A stretch of DNA of 33,395 nt from Deltaproteobacteria bacterium (GCA_030622135.1 JAUXGL010000026.1:1-33395); one strand, 5' to 3'; shown: positions 16,164 through 24,162, numbered from the stretch's first letter. Notes: generated from the letters alone by a model not told the origin. Numbers and translations are program-made.

Positions 16164-16541
16164 ATGGACCAGCTCAACATTCAGCTCAGCGCCGCGTCCG
16201 GGGTTCCTTTCTACCGGCAGATTGTGGACCAGGTCGCCGGCATGGTTCGCTCCGGGCAGCTTTCACCCGGACAAAAAATCCCGTCGGTGCGCGTGCTGGC
16301 GGCCCAACTCATGGTTTCACTGATCACTATACGCAGGGCTTACGCGGATCTGGAGAGCGCGGGCCTCATCCTTCGCAAGCAAGGGTACGGCACCTACGTG
16401 GCCGAGCGGGTGAAACGAGCCGCCAGGGAGCGATCCCTGAAGCAGGCGCGCGACTTGCTAAAGGAGGCCGTTCTCCGCGCGGGCCAGCTAGGATTGAAAG
16501 ACAAAGAAATCGTCGATTTGGTGGAGAGACAGCTACGATAA
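16164..16541 (+). CDS. GntR-family (YtrA subfamily) transcriptional regulator
   Basis: This is a 125-aa protein. Start ATG 16164 is chosen because GGAGG stands 8 nt upstream; an ATG two codons earlier is only 2 nt from it. The winged helix is clear: GVPFYRQIVDQVAGMVRSGQ, LSPGQKIPSVRVLAAQLMVS, TIRRAYADLESAGLILRKQG, YGTYVA. The short C-terminal helix pair (~50 residues) after the HTH, with no FCD or UTRA effector domain, marks the YtrA subfamily. Such regulators repress an adjacent ABC transporter, often responding to cell-wall antibiotics. It stands 14 nt before the ABC ATPase gene. Confidence 0.9.
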   Translation: MDQLNIQLSAASGVPFYRQIVDQVAGMVRSGQLSPGQKIPSVRVLAAQLMVSLITIRRAYADLESAGLILRKQGYGTYVAERVKRAARERSLKQARDLLKEAVLRAGQLGLKDKEIVDLVERQLR

Positions 16542-16555
16542 GAAAGGGGATCGTG

Positions 16556-17266
16556 ATGAAAAACAAGGACTTGATCGAGGTCGAAGCACTGCGTGTGAGC
16601 AGGGGATCCTTCGTGCTGGAACTGCCGTCCTGGTCCTTGCACGCCGGACAGATCGTCGGCCTGGTGGGACCCAACGGCGCCGGAAAGACCACTTTGATCG
16701 AGACTCTGGCCGGCCTCGATCCGAAAAGCGACGGACGCGTATCGGTCTTCGGTATGGATCCCTGGGCACATCCCGACAAGGTGCGCTTGCAACTGGGGTT
16801 CATGTCGGACGATCTGCCCCTGTTCGCCCTGCCCATTCGGCGCTTGCTCAAGCTGGTGTCCGGCTACTACCCCACCTGGGACGAGGAGTTGGTCTGGACC
16901 CTGGTGGATCGATTCAAGCTCGATCCCGACAAGAAGGTGCAAGACCTGTCCAAGGGCCAGGGCACCCGCATCCGGCTCATTTTGGCCATGGCCTTCCGCC
17001 CCCGCGTGCTCCTGCTCGACGAGCCCGCCAGCGGCCTGGATCTCAAGGGCCGCATCGATCTGCTCAAGAGCGTGCTGGACGTGGTCCAGGATCCCGGCCG
17101 CGCGGTGATGGTAAGCTCGCACATGCTCGGTGACGTGGAGCGAATCGCCGACGCGCTTCTGGTGCTCAATGACGGTCGGGTGGTAAAGGAAGGGCCCACC
17201 GACACCCTGGTCAAGGACGGACAAACCCTGGAAGAGGCCATGCTGGCCTGGGGAAGTGCGGGATGA
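16556..17266 (+). CDS. ABC transporter ATP-binding protein
   Basis: This is a 236-aa protein. Walker A GPNGAGKTT (38-46, Lys44), signature LSKGQ (131-135), Walker B VLLLDEP (151-157), D-loop SGLD and H-loop His189 (SSHML) are all intact. A Shine-Dalgarno-like GAAAGGGGA precedes the ATG. The form fits the YtrB-like/CcmA-type ATPases that pair with a membrane subunit in GntR-controlled operons. The stop overlaps the permease start (ATGA), so the two subunits are translationally coupled. Substrate unknown; export of a lipid or an antimicrobial compound is the usual guess for this layout. Confidence 0.92.
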   Translation: MKNKDLIEVEALRVSRGSFVLELPSWSLHAGQIVGLVGPNGAGKTTLIETLAGLDPKSDGRVSVFGMDPWAHPDKVRLQLGFMSDDLPLFALPIRRLLKLVSGYYPTWDEELVWTLVDRFKLDPDKKVQDLSKGQGTRIRLILAMAFRPRVLLLDEPASGLDLKGRIDLLKSVLDVVQDPGRAVMVSSHMLGDVERIADALLVLNDGRVVKEGPTDTLVKDGQTLEEAMLAWGSAG

Positions 17267-18636
17267 AAGCCTTTTTCACCCATGTCAAAATTCGTGCAAA
17301 AGATGCCTTCACCCACAAGCGGCAGCTCGTATTCCTGTTTGTGTCCGGTTTTATGTTCACCCACTTTTGGAAAGGGCTCTCGGCCGGCTTCCCAGCGGAT
17401 TTTTTCGAAATCTTCATAGTCCTGTTCGCTATCACGGTCATTGTTCACCTCGAAGTCTTGATCTATCAGTCCCTCGGCCCAACGCCGATGCCCACGCTGC
17501 CCATCGGTCGCAAGACGCGCATGTTGGCGGACACTTTTTTCATCCTTGCCTTTCTCGCGGGTTTTCGCCTGGCGGCCGGAGTCCTGTGGCTGGATTCGCC
17601 GTTTTCGATCCTGGTGCACGACACCGCCATGGGGGCCGTGCTCATCACACCTCTTCTCCTTTGGGTCATGCATCTGAAATGGCAGGGTCCCCCCTCCTCG
17701 TTAGAACACATCCTGTTCATCGCAATCTACCTTCTCACCTACGTCGGTTTCGGATCTGTCGATCTGCCCTGGCTCCGTCCGGTGTCTGCCCTGTTGTTCT
17801 CCGCGTGGGCCTTGTTTCGAATCCCGAGGCATTCCGCGTGGCGTCACCCGAAGAGCCCTTCAACCAGGAGACACTCAAGCAGGAGACACTCAAGGCTATC
17901 GAGGACGATCCTACCGCCGAGGCAGCGCCTGATGCGAGACTGGCTCACCGGCCCCTTTTCGGACGGGACGAGCTTGATGTTCGGGGCCCTTGCCCTGGCG
18001 AGCATTCTGGGCGTTTCGGTCTTCTTGTTCGCCATGCCAAGATTTTCATTGGAACTGGATGCAGGGCTGGTCATGTTGCTCGCCACCGCGCCAATCTTGC
18101 TTTTCATGGGAACCAACCCCTTCGGCATCTTGACCCGGATGGACCACCACTTTGCGGCATTCTCTTTCTCAAACCAGTGGGGATATCTAAACGCCTGGGG
18201 AGCCATGCCGGTCTCTCGGCAATCGGTTCTGCGCCTGGTATACTTTCACTACCTGGCGTTGATGTTGTTCGGCTGGGCGCTGTTGGCAGGGGTTTTCTAC
18301 TGGGTCATGGGAAGCCAGGCGCTCGTCATGATGGCGCTATTGGCGAGCATTGCCTTGTTGCTGGCAAGCTTGCGGTTCAACCTCATCATCGGCGACGTCA
18401 AATGGATGGTAATGTGCATGGTCGGACTCACCCTCGTTTACTCTTCCCTCAAAATGAACGTACATCTTGCGCTCGCCATTGCAGTGGGCATATTCATAGG
18501 AATCATCCAGATCGTGCAGGTCCTGCGCACTCAACAGAGAAATTGGGTCAAGAGAAATTGGGTCAAAGAGAAATTGGGTCAGACCCTGACACTTGACACT
18601 TATATCCCAGTTGTCAGTTTTTACTTAGCACATTGA
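17263..18636 (+). CDS. ABC transporter permease, probably with two compensating frameshifts
   Basis: This is a 457-aa frame with about ten hydrophobic membrane segments (for example residues 22-35, 46-64, 88-105, 120-140, 150-175, then several after ~240). Between ~17820 and ~17935 the open frame encodes a loop with 12 arginines, eight of them AGA/AGG, unlike its surroundings. One frame over, the same bases read PEAFRVASPEEPFNQETLKQ, ETLKAIEDDPTAEAAP, a far more natural hydrophilic loop containing a perfect 15-bp (5-codon) tandem duplication. I infer a -1/+1 pair of frameshifts, real or from assembly. The last ~25 codons run into three 14-nt repeats and a REP-like element, so the native C-terminus was probably shorter or different. 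Confidence 0.7.
   Translation: MKAFFTHVKIRAKDAFTHKRQLVFLFVSGFMFTHFWKGLSAGFPADFFEIFIVLFAITVIVHLEVLIYQSLGPTPMPTLPIGRKTRMLADTFFILAFLAGFRLAAGVLWLDSPFSILVHDTAMGAVLITPLLLWVMHLKWQGPPSSLEHILFIAIYLLTYVGFGSVDLPWLRPVSALLFSAWALFRIPRHSAWRHPKSPSTRRHSSRRHSRLSRTILPPRQRLMRDWLTGPFSDGTSLMFGALALASILGVSVFLFAMPRFSLELDAGLVMLLATAPILLFMGTNPFGILTRMDHHFAAFSFSNQWGYLNAWGAMPVSRQSVLRLVYFHYLALMLFGWALLAGVFYWVMGSQALVMMALLASIALLLASLRFNLIIGDVKWMVMCMVGLTLVYSSLKMNVHLALAIAVGIFIGIIQIVQVLRTQQRNWVKRNWVKEKLGQTLTLDTYIPVVSFYLAH
17865..17894 (+). repeat. 15-bp perfect tandem duplication inside the permease gene
   Basis: CAGGAGACACTCAAG occurs twice back to back (17865-17879, 17880-17894). In the alternative frame it encodes QETLK-QETLK, so the duplication keeps the frame and does not itself cause the suspected frameshifts. 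Confidence 0.85.
18537..18581 (+). repeat. Three tandem copies of a 14-nt unit
   Basis: GAGAAATTGGGTCA occurs at 18537-18550, 18552-18565 and 18568-18581, with 1- and 2-nt joints. It lies in the 3' end of the permease gene and the last copy merges with the REP-like arm GGGTCAGACCC. Confidence 0.85.
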
Positions 18637-18677
18637 ATCTTCAAGTGAAATATGTGTCATGTGTCAGGGTCTGACCC
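18576..18677. repeat. REP-like inverted repeat (24-bp arms, one mismatch)
   Basis: Left arm 18576-18599 (GGGTCAGACCCTGACAC, then TTGACAC) is the reverse complement of right arm 18654-18677 (GTGTCAT, then GTGTCAGGGTCTGACCC) except for one base. The arms enclose 54 nt. Each arm starts with a smaller palindrome GGGTCNGACCC. Such GGGTC-GACCC units resemble REP/BIME sequences mobilised by RAYT enzymes; a RAYT gene begins at 113. Confidence 0.75.
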
Positions 18678-18690
18678 CTAGTCTGATTTC

Positions 18691-18765
18691 TTTGTGCCGT
18701 CCGATACCGTCCGTTTCATCGGACGGCACAAAAACGCACACTTGTGAAACGGACGGTGCAAGTGT
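18691..18765 (+). repeat. Pair of hairpins with fully complementary loops
   Basis: Hairpin A: 15-bp perfect stem (18691-18705 with 18718-18732) around a 12-nt loop ACCGTCCGTTTC. Hairpin C: 7-bp stem (ACACTTG 18738-18744 with CAAGTGT 18759-18765) around a 14-nt loop. The two loops are complementary: 18706-18718 pairs with 18745-18757 over 13 bases. Either a kissing or alternative-fold RNA/DNA structure, or the trace of nested mobile repeats. The remainder of 18637-18901 holds only the REP arm and the downstream promoter. Confidence 0.7.
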
Positions 18766-18832
18766 CCCTTTTTACGCGGGAGATTGGGATCGACCGGAAA
18801 TGGGGTGGGAGATCCAGGGCGAAGTTCCCGTT

Positions 18833-18862
18833 TTGGAATCTTCACCTGGTTCCTGCTATAAT
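18833..18862 (+). promoter_or_regulatory. Promoter of the TPR membrane-protein / lipoprotein pair
   Basis: TTGGAA (18833-18838), 18 nt, perfect TATAAT (18857-18862). Transcription would start near 18869, leaving a leader of about 33 nt before the ATG at 18902, with GGGGAG as ribosome site. Confidence 0.65.
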
Positions 18863-18901
18863 GTGTGGTGCGTTTTCGCTGGGGAGCGGGGAGTTTTACT
18901 G

Positions 18902-19948
18902 ATGCGCGGGATGTTGTCGCTGTTGTTCATGGTTCCGGCAATCGCGTCGGCGGGCGGCGGCCTGCAGAATGTCGAGAGGCTCTTTGACGAGATGGAGTAC
19001 GAGGAGGTACTGGAGGTGGTCGAGAGAGCGCTCACCTCGGCGGGGATGGGACCGGAGGATCTGGTCGCGGCTTACCGGTGGAAGGGGCTATCCCTTTCCT
19101 CGCTGGGGCGTTTGCAGGAGGCGGTGACGGCGTTCGTGGAGCTTCTGTCCATCGACCCGTCGTTTTCCATTCCGGAGGACGACGTGTACTCGCCGCCGCA
19201 GTTGCTGCCGTTCTACCGTGCGGTCAAGGTGAGCGGGGAGATGGGGCACGAGCCGATCGGGCTTTCGCACACTCCCACGAAGCGGGTGGGGGCCGCTGCC
19301 GTCTTGGCGCTGGAGGTTCTGGTCAGGGCGGACCCCGTGGGAATGATCCAGGGGGTCATCCTGAGGTATAGCGGGGAGGAGGCCGGCGAGGAGAGGCACG
19401 TGGCGGTGCCGGTGGAGGGTCCCGGCGTGGTGAGGGTGAGCCTTCCGGTCGGGTCGGGCGGGGGCGATCTGTACTACCGCTTCGAGGCGGTCAACGGGCA
19501 TGGGGGCGTGCTGGCGCGCTGCGGCAGCAGGGATGATCCGTTTTACCTCAAGGCCGTCGCGGAGATCGAGGCGCCGGCCGAAGATGGGGAATCCGCCCTT
19601 TCGACCTGGGGTTGGGTGGCGTCCGGCGTTGGTGGCGCGCTGCTCGCCGGGGGAGCGGTTTGCGGGGGCCTGGCGTTGTCCCTGGACGGGGATTTGTCCG
19701 AGAGCTGTTCCGGCGGTGGTTGTCCCGCCGGGCGGGCGGGAGACCTGGATCGGCTGGACGCGCTGGTGTTTTCGACGGACGTGCTCTTGGGAGCGGGGAC
19801 GGCGGTGCTGCTTGTCGGGGTGGTGCTGTTGTTTTTGGACGGGGGCGGAGGCGTGCCCATGGGCGCGGAGGGTTCCGTTTCCGTATCGGTGGTGCCGTCC
19901 GCCGGTGAGGGCGCCTTCGGGGCGTCGGTTATGGGGAGGTTCTGGTAA
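18902..19948 (+). CDS. Exported TPR-containing protein with two C-terminal membrane segments
   Basis: This is a 348-aa protein. The ATG at 18902 follows GGGGAG and starts a signal peptide (MRGMLSLLFMVPAIASAGGG). Residues ~20-95 look like a TPR pair (ERLFDEMEYEEVLEVVERAL, AYRWKGLSLSSLGRLQEAVT). A beta-rich middle (VGMIQGVILRYSG, DLYYRFEAVNGHGG) is followed by two hydrophobic segments (WVASGVGGALLAGGAVCGGLAL and, after a Cys pair, LLGAGTAVLLVGVVLLFL). Similar unnamed envelope proteins are common in myxobacteria. It has a 1-nt overlap (TAATG) with the lipoprotein gene downstream. No catalytic motif seen; a structural or adaptor role is inference. Confidence 0.75.
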   Translation: MRGMLSLLFMVPAIASAGGGLQNVERLFDEMEYEEVLEVVERALTSAGMGPEDLVAAYRWKGLSLSSLGRLQEAVTAFVELLSIDPSFSIPEDDVYSPPQLLPFYRAVKVSGEMGHEPIGLSHTPTKRVGAAAVLALEVLVRADPVGMIQGVILRYSGEEAGEERHVAVPVEGPGVVRVSLPVGSGGGDLYYRFEAVNGHGGVLARCGSRDDPFYLKAVAEIEAPAEDGESALSTWGWVASGVGGALLAGGAVCGGLALSLDGDLSESCSGGGCPAGRAGDLDRLDALVFSTDVLLGAGTAVLLVGVVLLFLDGGGGVPMGAEGSVSVSVVPSAGEGAFGASVMGRFW

Positions 19949-21390
19949 TGGTTTGCCCGGCGCGTGTGAACGGGTTGGTTTTTCTCTGCGTGGCCGCGGT
20001 GTTTATCTGCGGCTGCGAATACTTCGTCAGCGAGTACTGGTTGGTCCCGGACGCCGGGGGCGAGGACTCTGGGTCTGACGCCGACGGTACAGTGAACGGG
20101 GACGCAGGTCCGGATGGTGATGCCTCAACCGATACGGATGCGGACATCGAGTGCACTCTGGACAGCCAGTGCGACGACGGGAACGAGTGCACCACGGACG
20201 TTTGCGTGGAACTTCGATGCGTCAACGAGCCGGTGGACGACGGAACCACCTGCGACGACGGTTTGTACTGCACGGTCTCCGATGCATGCTCTGGCGGGGA
20301 GTGTGTGGGGCCGGACCGTGATTGCGGGGATTTGGACATCTGCACGGTGGACTCGTGCGACGAGGACGCGGATTCGTGCATGAACGACTTCGAGGAGCGA
20401 CCCGGGGCGGAGGGCCCGGTGGGGGATGCGACCTGCACGAACGGGATCGACGACGACTGCGACGGTCAGACGGACGGCCTGGACCTGGACTGCGGGTGCG
20501 TGAGCGACTGCACGCAGGTGGAATGCGGTCCCGACCCGATGTGCGGGGCGCCGTGCGGGGACTGCGCGGCGGGCGAGACGTGCTGGTTCGGAAAGTGTGT
20601 GAAGGGTGAGTGGGTGACTATAAGCGTAGGGGGGCTGTCTTTTACCATGGGCTCGCCGGGCGGCGAGCCGGGCAGGGATTTGGACGAGACGCCGCACCAG
20701 GTTGCCTTCACCCGCGACTTCGTGATCTGGTCTATCGAAGTAACGCAGGAGTGGTTTGAGGCTGCGATGGGGTACAACCCTTCGCAGTTTTCGTCCTGCG
20801 GGGACGACTGTCCGGTGGAGTGGGTGAGCTGGCACGAGTCGGTGGCTTTTTGCAACGCTCTTTCCGAGGCGGAGGGTTTGGCGACGTGCTACAAGTGTAC
20901 GGGCACCGCCCCGGATTTCTCATGTGATCTGAATCCGGTGCATGCGACGCCGTACGATTGCCCCGGCTACCGGCTTCCCACGGAGGCGGAGTGGGAGTAC
21001 GCGGCGAGAGCGGGGACTCTGACGTCCACGTACAACGGAGACATCGATGCGAGTCATCTGGAGTGCGAGGCGGGCAACACGGTTCTGGAGGCGATAGCGT
21101 GGTTCTGCAGCAACAGCGGTGACGAGATTAGTGAAGCGATGACCAAAAAGCCGAACGGCTTGGTCCTGTACGACATGCTGGGCAACGTGTGGGAGTGGTG
21201 TCACGATTGGTACGGAGGGTATTCCGGCGACGAGACGGATCCCTGGGGACCAACGGGGGGCTTGGATCGGGTCAAGCGCGGTGGCTCTTGGTACAGCAAC
21301 GCCCATCGCTGCCGGGCGGCCTACCGCGGCGATGATGCCCTAGGCGACCGAAATTACAACCTCGGCTTTCGCGCCGCCAAGTCGAATTAA
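19948..21390 (+). CDS. Lipoprotein with MopE-like Cys-rich region and sulfatase-modifying-factor (FGE-sulfatase) domain
   Basis: This is a 480-aa protein. The signal peptide ends in the lipobox ICG-C23. A Ser/Asp/Gly linker (DAGGEDSGSDADG) leads to a Cys/Asp-rich region (~65-210) with units such as CDDGNECTTDVC and a MopE-like loop NGIDDDCDGQTDGLDLDCG. Residues ~222-478 are an FGE-sulfatase/SUMF1-type domain: ISVGGLSFTMGSPGGEPGRD, PVEWVSWHESVAFCNALSE, YRLPTEAEWEYAARAG, NVWEWCHDWYGG, RVKRGGSWYSN, LGFRAAK. Only one Cys (HRCRAAYR) remains near the end, where active formylglycine-generating enzymes need a pair, so catalysis of that reaction is unlikely. Probably a surface-exposed binding protein. 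Confidence 0.85.
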   Translation: MVCPARVNGLVFLCVAAVFICGCEYFVSEYWLVPDAGGEDSGSDADGTVNGDAGPDGDASTDTDADIECTLDSQCDDGNECTTDVCVELRCVNEPVDDGTTCDDGLYCTVSDACSGGECVGPDRDCGDLDICTVDSCDEDADSCMNDFEERPGAEGPVGDATCTNGIDDDCDGQTDGLDLDCGCVSDCTQVECGPDPMCGAPCGDCAAGETCWFGKCVKGEWVTISVGGLSFTMGSPGGEPGRDLDETPHQVAFTRDFVIWSIEVTQEWFEAAMGYNPSQFSSCGDDCPVEWVSWHESVAFCNALSEAEGLATCYKCTGTAPDFSCDLNPVHATPYDCPGYRLPTEAEWEYAARAGTLTSTYNGDIDASHLECEAGNTVLEAIAWFCSNSGDEISEAMTKKPNGLVLYDMLGNVWEWCHDWYGGYSGDETDPWGPTGGLDRVKRGGSWYSNAHRCRAAYRGDDALGDRNYNLGFRAAKSN

Positions 21391-21443
21391 CCCTTGATCC
21401 TTGAACACCGATTGCCCCTGCCGATTCATGGAAACAGGGAAAC

Positions 21444-21456
21444 GGGGTCTGACCCC
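21444..21456. repeat. REP-like palindrome GGGGTCTGACCCC
   Basis: A 13-nt near-perfect palindrome of the same GGGTC-GACCC type as the arms at 18576-18677. It ends 2 nt before the -35 box TTGACG of the next gene. Confidence 0.7.
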
Positions 21457-21458
21457 AG

Positions 21459-21488
21459 TTGACGGTGTCGAAGATCGCAAGGTACTCT
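21459..21488 (+). promoter_or_regulatory. Promoter of the BNR/MYXO-CTERM gene, leaderless type
   Basis: TTGACG (21459-21464), 18 nt, TACTCT (21483-21488), then 7 nt to the ATG at 21496. No ribosome-binding site. The -35 lies directly beside a REP-like palindrome. Confidence 0.6.
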
Positions 21489-21495
21489 AGAATGC

Positions 21496-24162
21496 ATGTT
21501 TACCTCGAAGAACCGAGAATTGGTTATCCTGTGGGTCCTGCTGCTGGCCGGTCCAGTTTCGGGAGTGGAATTCCCCGGCTCGCTGAGGAATGCCAAGACA
21601 TTCCATCTGGTGCCGGGCTCTGCCAGCCTGACCGTCACAATCAGCAAGCGCGACATCAACCACTATGACGGCGCGGATCCCCTCCACGCTTGGTTGCTGG
21701 ATCCGGAGCGCAATACGCTGGCTCGGGTGATCATTCCGGACGACGGCGAGGCGGGCACCGGGCCCGCGGCAACCGAGTACCAAACCGAGACCATCGGTGT
21801 CCCTGCCGGTCTCATCGGTGCCTATCGGCTCATGCTGTCGGGGACCGGGGGCGACATGGTCTACGGCCTGCAGACCAACGCGGCCTTGATCATGGCCGAG
21901 GGCGAGATGCTGTTCTCCGATCCGAATCACGCCGGTTCGGTCATTTTCCTGCCGCCCGGGGGCGATTTCGAGATCCGCTTCAGTGCGCTGCACGCCGGCG
22001 GCATCCAGCAGGTACCACTCCATGACGCCGCGGGCGCGCTGGTGCATACCTTCGACCTGACCGAGGCGGTCGTGGTAGTGTCCCTGAACGTACCGGCGGG
22101 TGCATATGACCGCTCGGGTCCCTGGCGCTTCGACATCGGTAAACTCGACGTGCGCATCGAGATCGACGACGTCACCCACTGGACCATGTTCGAGGATTCC
22201 TTCTTTTCCGCCTGGAAAATGCGCTTGATGGTGTTCCCCTACCTGTACACCCGCTACCTCCTCCCGGGACAGCGAGCAGAGTACGTCTATACACTCTGCA
22301 ACCAGACCGGTGCGGACGACTCCTTCACGCTTGGGCTGGACTGTCATCCCGATCTCAGTTGCAGCCTGATCGAGCCGATCTCGCCCGTCTCGCTGGCGGC
22401 GGGAGGCCGTACCGAAATACGGCTGGAGGTGGAACCGCACCCCAATGCCGTCGGCGAAGAGGCAATCGCGCACCTGGTTGCGACAAGCACGGCCGAGAAC
22501 GTGGTCAGCCAGAGCGCCGGTGTTCGTGTGGTGGTGGAGTCGTCACCGGTTCCGGATTCCGTGGCATTGCCCATCGTGCTCACCCCCTACCGGCACGAGA
22601 ACTACCAGTTCGGCTACGCACCCGATTATGTCGAGAACGAGGTCTACTTCGATCTCGATAACCGTTCTCTGATCCGGCAGCGAACCGCCGAAAGGCACTG
22701 GTCCAACGGCGTCATGTTTATCGATGGCGATCAGTGGACAGAGCGTTTGTTCGTCCCCGCACTCGATGCTTACTACGGCGATTATCTCAACACCTGTTAC
22801 GGCGCCGGTTTCTTGGGGGCCAAGATCGCTTTCGACGGGGAGGGTGGCGCCTACACGCTCGTCTGGGCCACCCGGAGCGACAACCCGAGGCAGAACACCC
22901 TGCTGTACACCCCGGACAACGGGCTCAACTGGGAGGTTCACTCCTTCGAGGGTCGGCAATTCGATATCGAGACCTTCACCGGTCACAACGCCTTGCCCCA
23001 CCCGCCGCCGGTGCTGGGTTACCTCAAGACCGCCGATCACCCGGCGGATTGGTGCTCCTACTTCGATTTGTTGCTGTACCTGCCCGAACGATCGGGTGAC
23101 ACAGTGCAGCTGGGCCAGCCGGTGCTGGTCACCGACAACTGTCTCGGCGGGTGCCAGCATTCCGGGGGACCGGCATCGTTGGTGACCCGGGGAGGAAAGA
23201 CCCACATGGTCTGGGGCGAGATCACCGACGAGGGCGATCCCGGTGTACCCACCTACGTCAACACCTACGACCATGCCAACGAACAACTGGGCCAGCAGGT
23301 CTTCCTGGCTTATGCGCCGCCGGCCAACGACGTGCACAACGTGCCGGCCATCACCATGGACTCGGCGGGCTACCTCCACGTGGTCACCGGCGCACACGGC
23401 GACAACTTCTACTACCTGCGTTCGCTTCAGCCCAACGACGCCCATTCCGGCTGGACCGAACCCGAGGTGGTGCTGGACGCGGGCTACGTCGACGAAACCA
23501 CCGACTTGGACGGGCGCGGACGGCAAACCTACGTCTCGCTGGCGTGTGATCCCGAGGACACGCTGCACATAGCCTTTCGACAGTGGCGCAAGAATGATGT
23601 CGACGAGCATTTCCCCGGACAGGGCTATGCCGCCCTCTCCATCCAGAGCAAGCCCAGGGAAGGCGCCTGGAGCCCGGCGCGGCCGGTGGTCATCCCGCCG
23701 GTTCCCGGTTACTCCATCTACTACCACAAACTGACCATCGACCGGGTCGGCAACCTGTACCTCTCGTACTCCTACTGGACCAGCGAAACCAATTACCAGG
23801 GGGACTACCCCGATCACTACCACAACCGGACGGTCTTGATGTCGGCCGATCGGGGGCAGACCTGGAAGCTCGCGCAGACGTCGGATTTCATCGACAACAT
23901 CATCGAGCAATCCGACGGCGGTACCGATGCCGGCAACGACGGTGGAAGCGACGCCGGTCACGATGCGGGCCATGACGCGGGTTTCGACGCCGGCACGGAT
24001 ACGATAACGGACGCCGGGGTCGACGAGGACGAGGTTTCCAGTAGCTGTGGCTGCGATATCCCGGCAACGGACGGTTTCGCCGGCGTTGGTCTGATGTTTT
24101 TGTTGCTCTGGTTGGCAATCAGACGTGGCAGGAGACCGGGCGACGTTAGAAAGAGATCGTAA
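21496..24162 (+). CDS. Secreted BNR-repeat protein with MYXO-CTERM-like anchor
   Basis: This is an 888-aa protein. Signal peptide MFTSKNRELVILWVLLLAGP, cleavage near VSG-VEF. The N-terminal ~340 residues are beta-rich (two segments resembling pre-peptidase or CARDB-like domains, such as LPGQRAEYVYTLCNQTGADD). The second half has Asp-box (BNR) motifs TPDNGLNWEV (~472) and SADRGQTWKL (~781), typical of sialidase-like beta-propellers, with a hydrophobic/aromatic repeat pattern between. Near the end is a GGTDAGNDGGSDAGHDAG-type linker, then SSSCGCD, a hydrophobic helix GVGLMFLLLWLAI and RRGRR: the layout of MYXO-CTERM sorting tails, which are lipidated and cleaved at the Cys. Ligand or substrate is unknown. 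Confidence 0.8.
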   Translation: MFTSKNRELVILWVLLLAGPVSGVEFPGSLRNAKTFHLVPGSASLTVTISKRDINHYDGADPLHAWLLDPERNTLARVIIPDDGEAGTGPAATEYQTETIGVPAGLIGAYRLMLSGTGGDMVYGLQTNAALIMAEGEMLFSDPNHAGSVIFLPPGGDFEIRFSALHAGGIQQVPLHDAAGALVHTFDLTEAVVVVSLNVPAGAYDRSGPWRFDIGKLDVRIEIDDVTHWTMFEDSFFSAWKMRLMVFPYLYTRYLLPGQRAEYVYTLCNQTGADDSFTLGLDCHPDLSCSLIEPISPVSLAAGGRTEIRLEVEPHPNAVGEEAIAHLVATSTAENVVSQSAGVRVVVESSPVPDSVALPIVLTPYRHENYQFGYAPDYVENEVYFDLDNRSLIRQRTAERHWSNGVMFIDGDQWTERLFVPALDAYYGDYLNTCYGAGFLGAKIAFDGEGGAYTLVWATRSDNPRQNTLLYTPDNGLNWEVHSFEGRQFDIETFTGHNALPHPPPVLGYLKTADHPADWCSYFDLLLYLPERSGDTVQLGQPVLVTDNCLGGCQHSGGPASLVTRGGKTHMVWGEITDEGDPGVPTYVNTYDHANEQLGQQVFLAYAPPANDVHNVPAITMDSAGYLHVVTGAHGDNFYYLRSLQPNDAHSGWTEPEVVLDAGYVDETTDLDGRGRQTYVSLACDPEDTLHIAFRQWRKNDVDEHFPGQGYAALSIQSKPREGAWSPARPVVIPPVPGYSIYYHKLTIDRVGNLYLSYSYWTSETNYQGDYPDHYHNRTVLMSADRGQTWKLAQTSDFIDNIIEQSDGGTDAGNDGGSDAGHDAGHDAGFDAGTDTITDAGVDEDEVSSSCGCDIPATDGFAGVGLMFLLLWLAIRRGRRPGDVRKRS

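Noticed and set aside
18537-18581. CRISPR array
   Set aside because: The 14-nt units are joined by 1-2 nt with no spacers, and no cas genes are present.
17256-18596. Alternative full-length reading of the permease region as a different protein
   Set aside because: Only the short loop at ~17820-17935 is natural in this frame; elsewhere the membrane segments appear solely in the annotated frame.
22543-23973. 476-codon minus-strand frame opposite the BNR protein gene
   Set aside because: Antisense shadow: low-complexity Val/Gly/His composition, no start signal, while the plus strand has a promoter, signal peptide and sorting tail.
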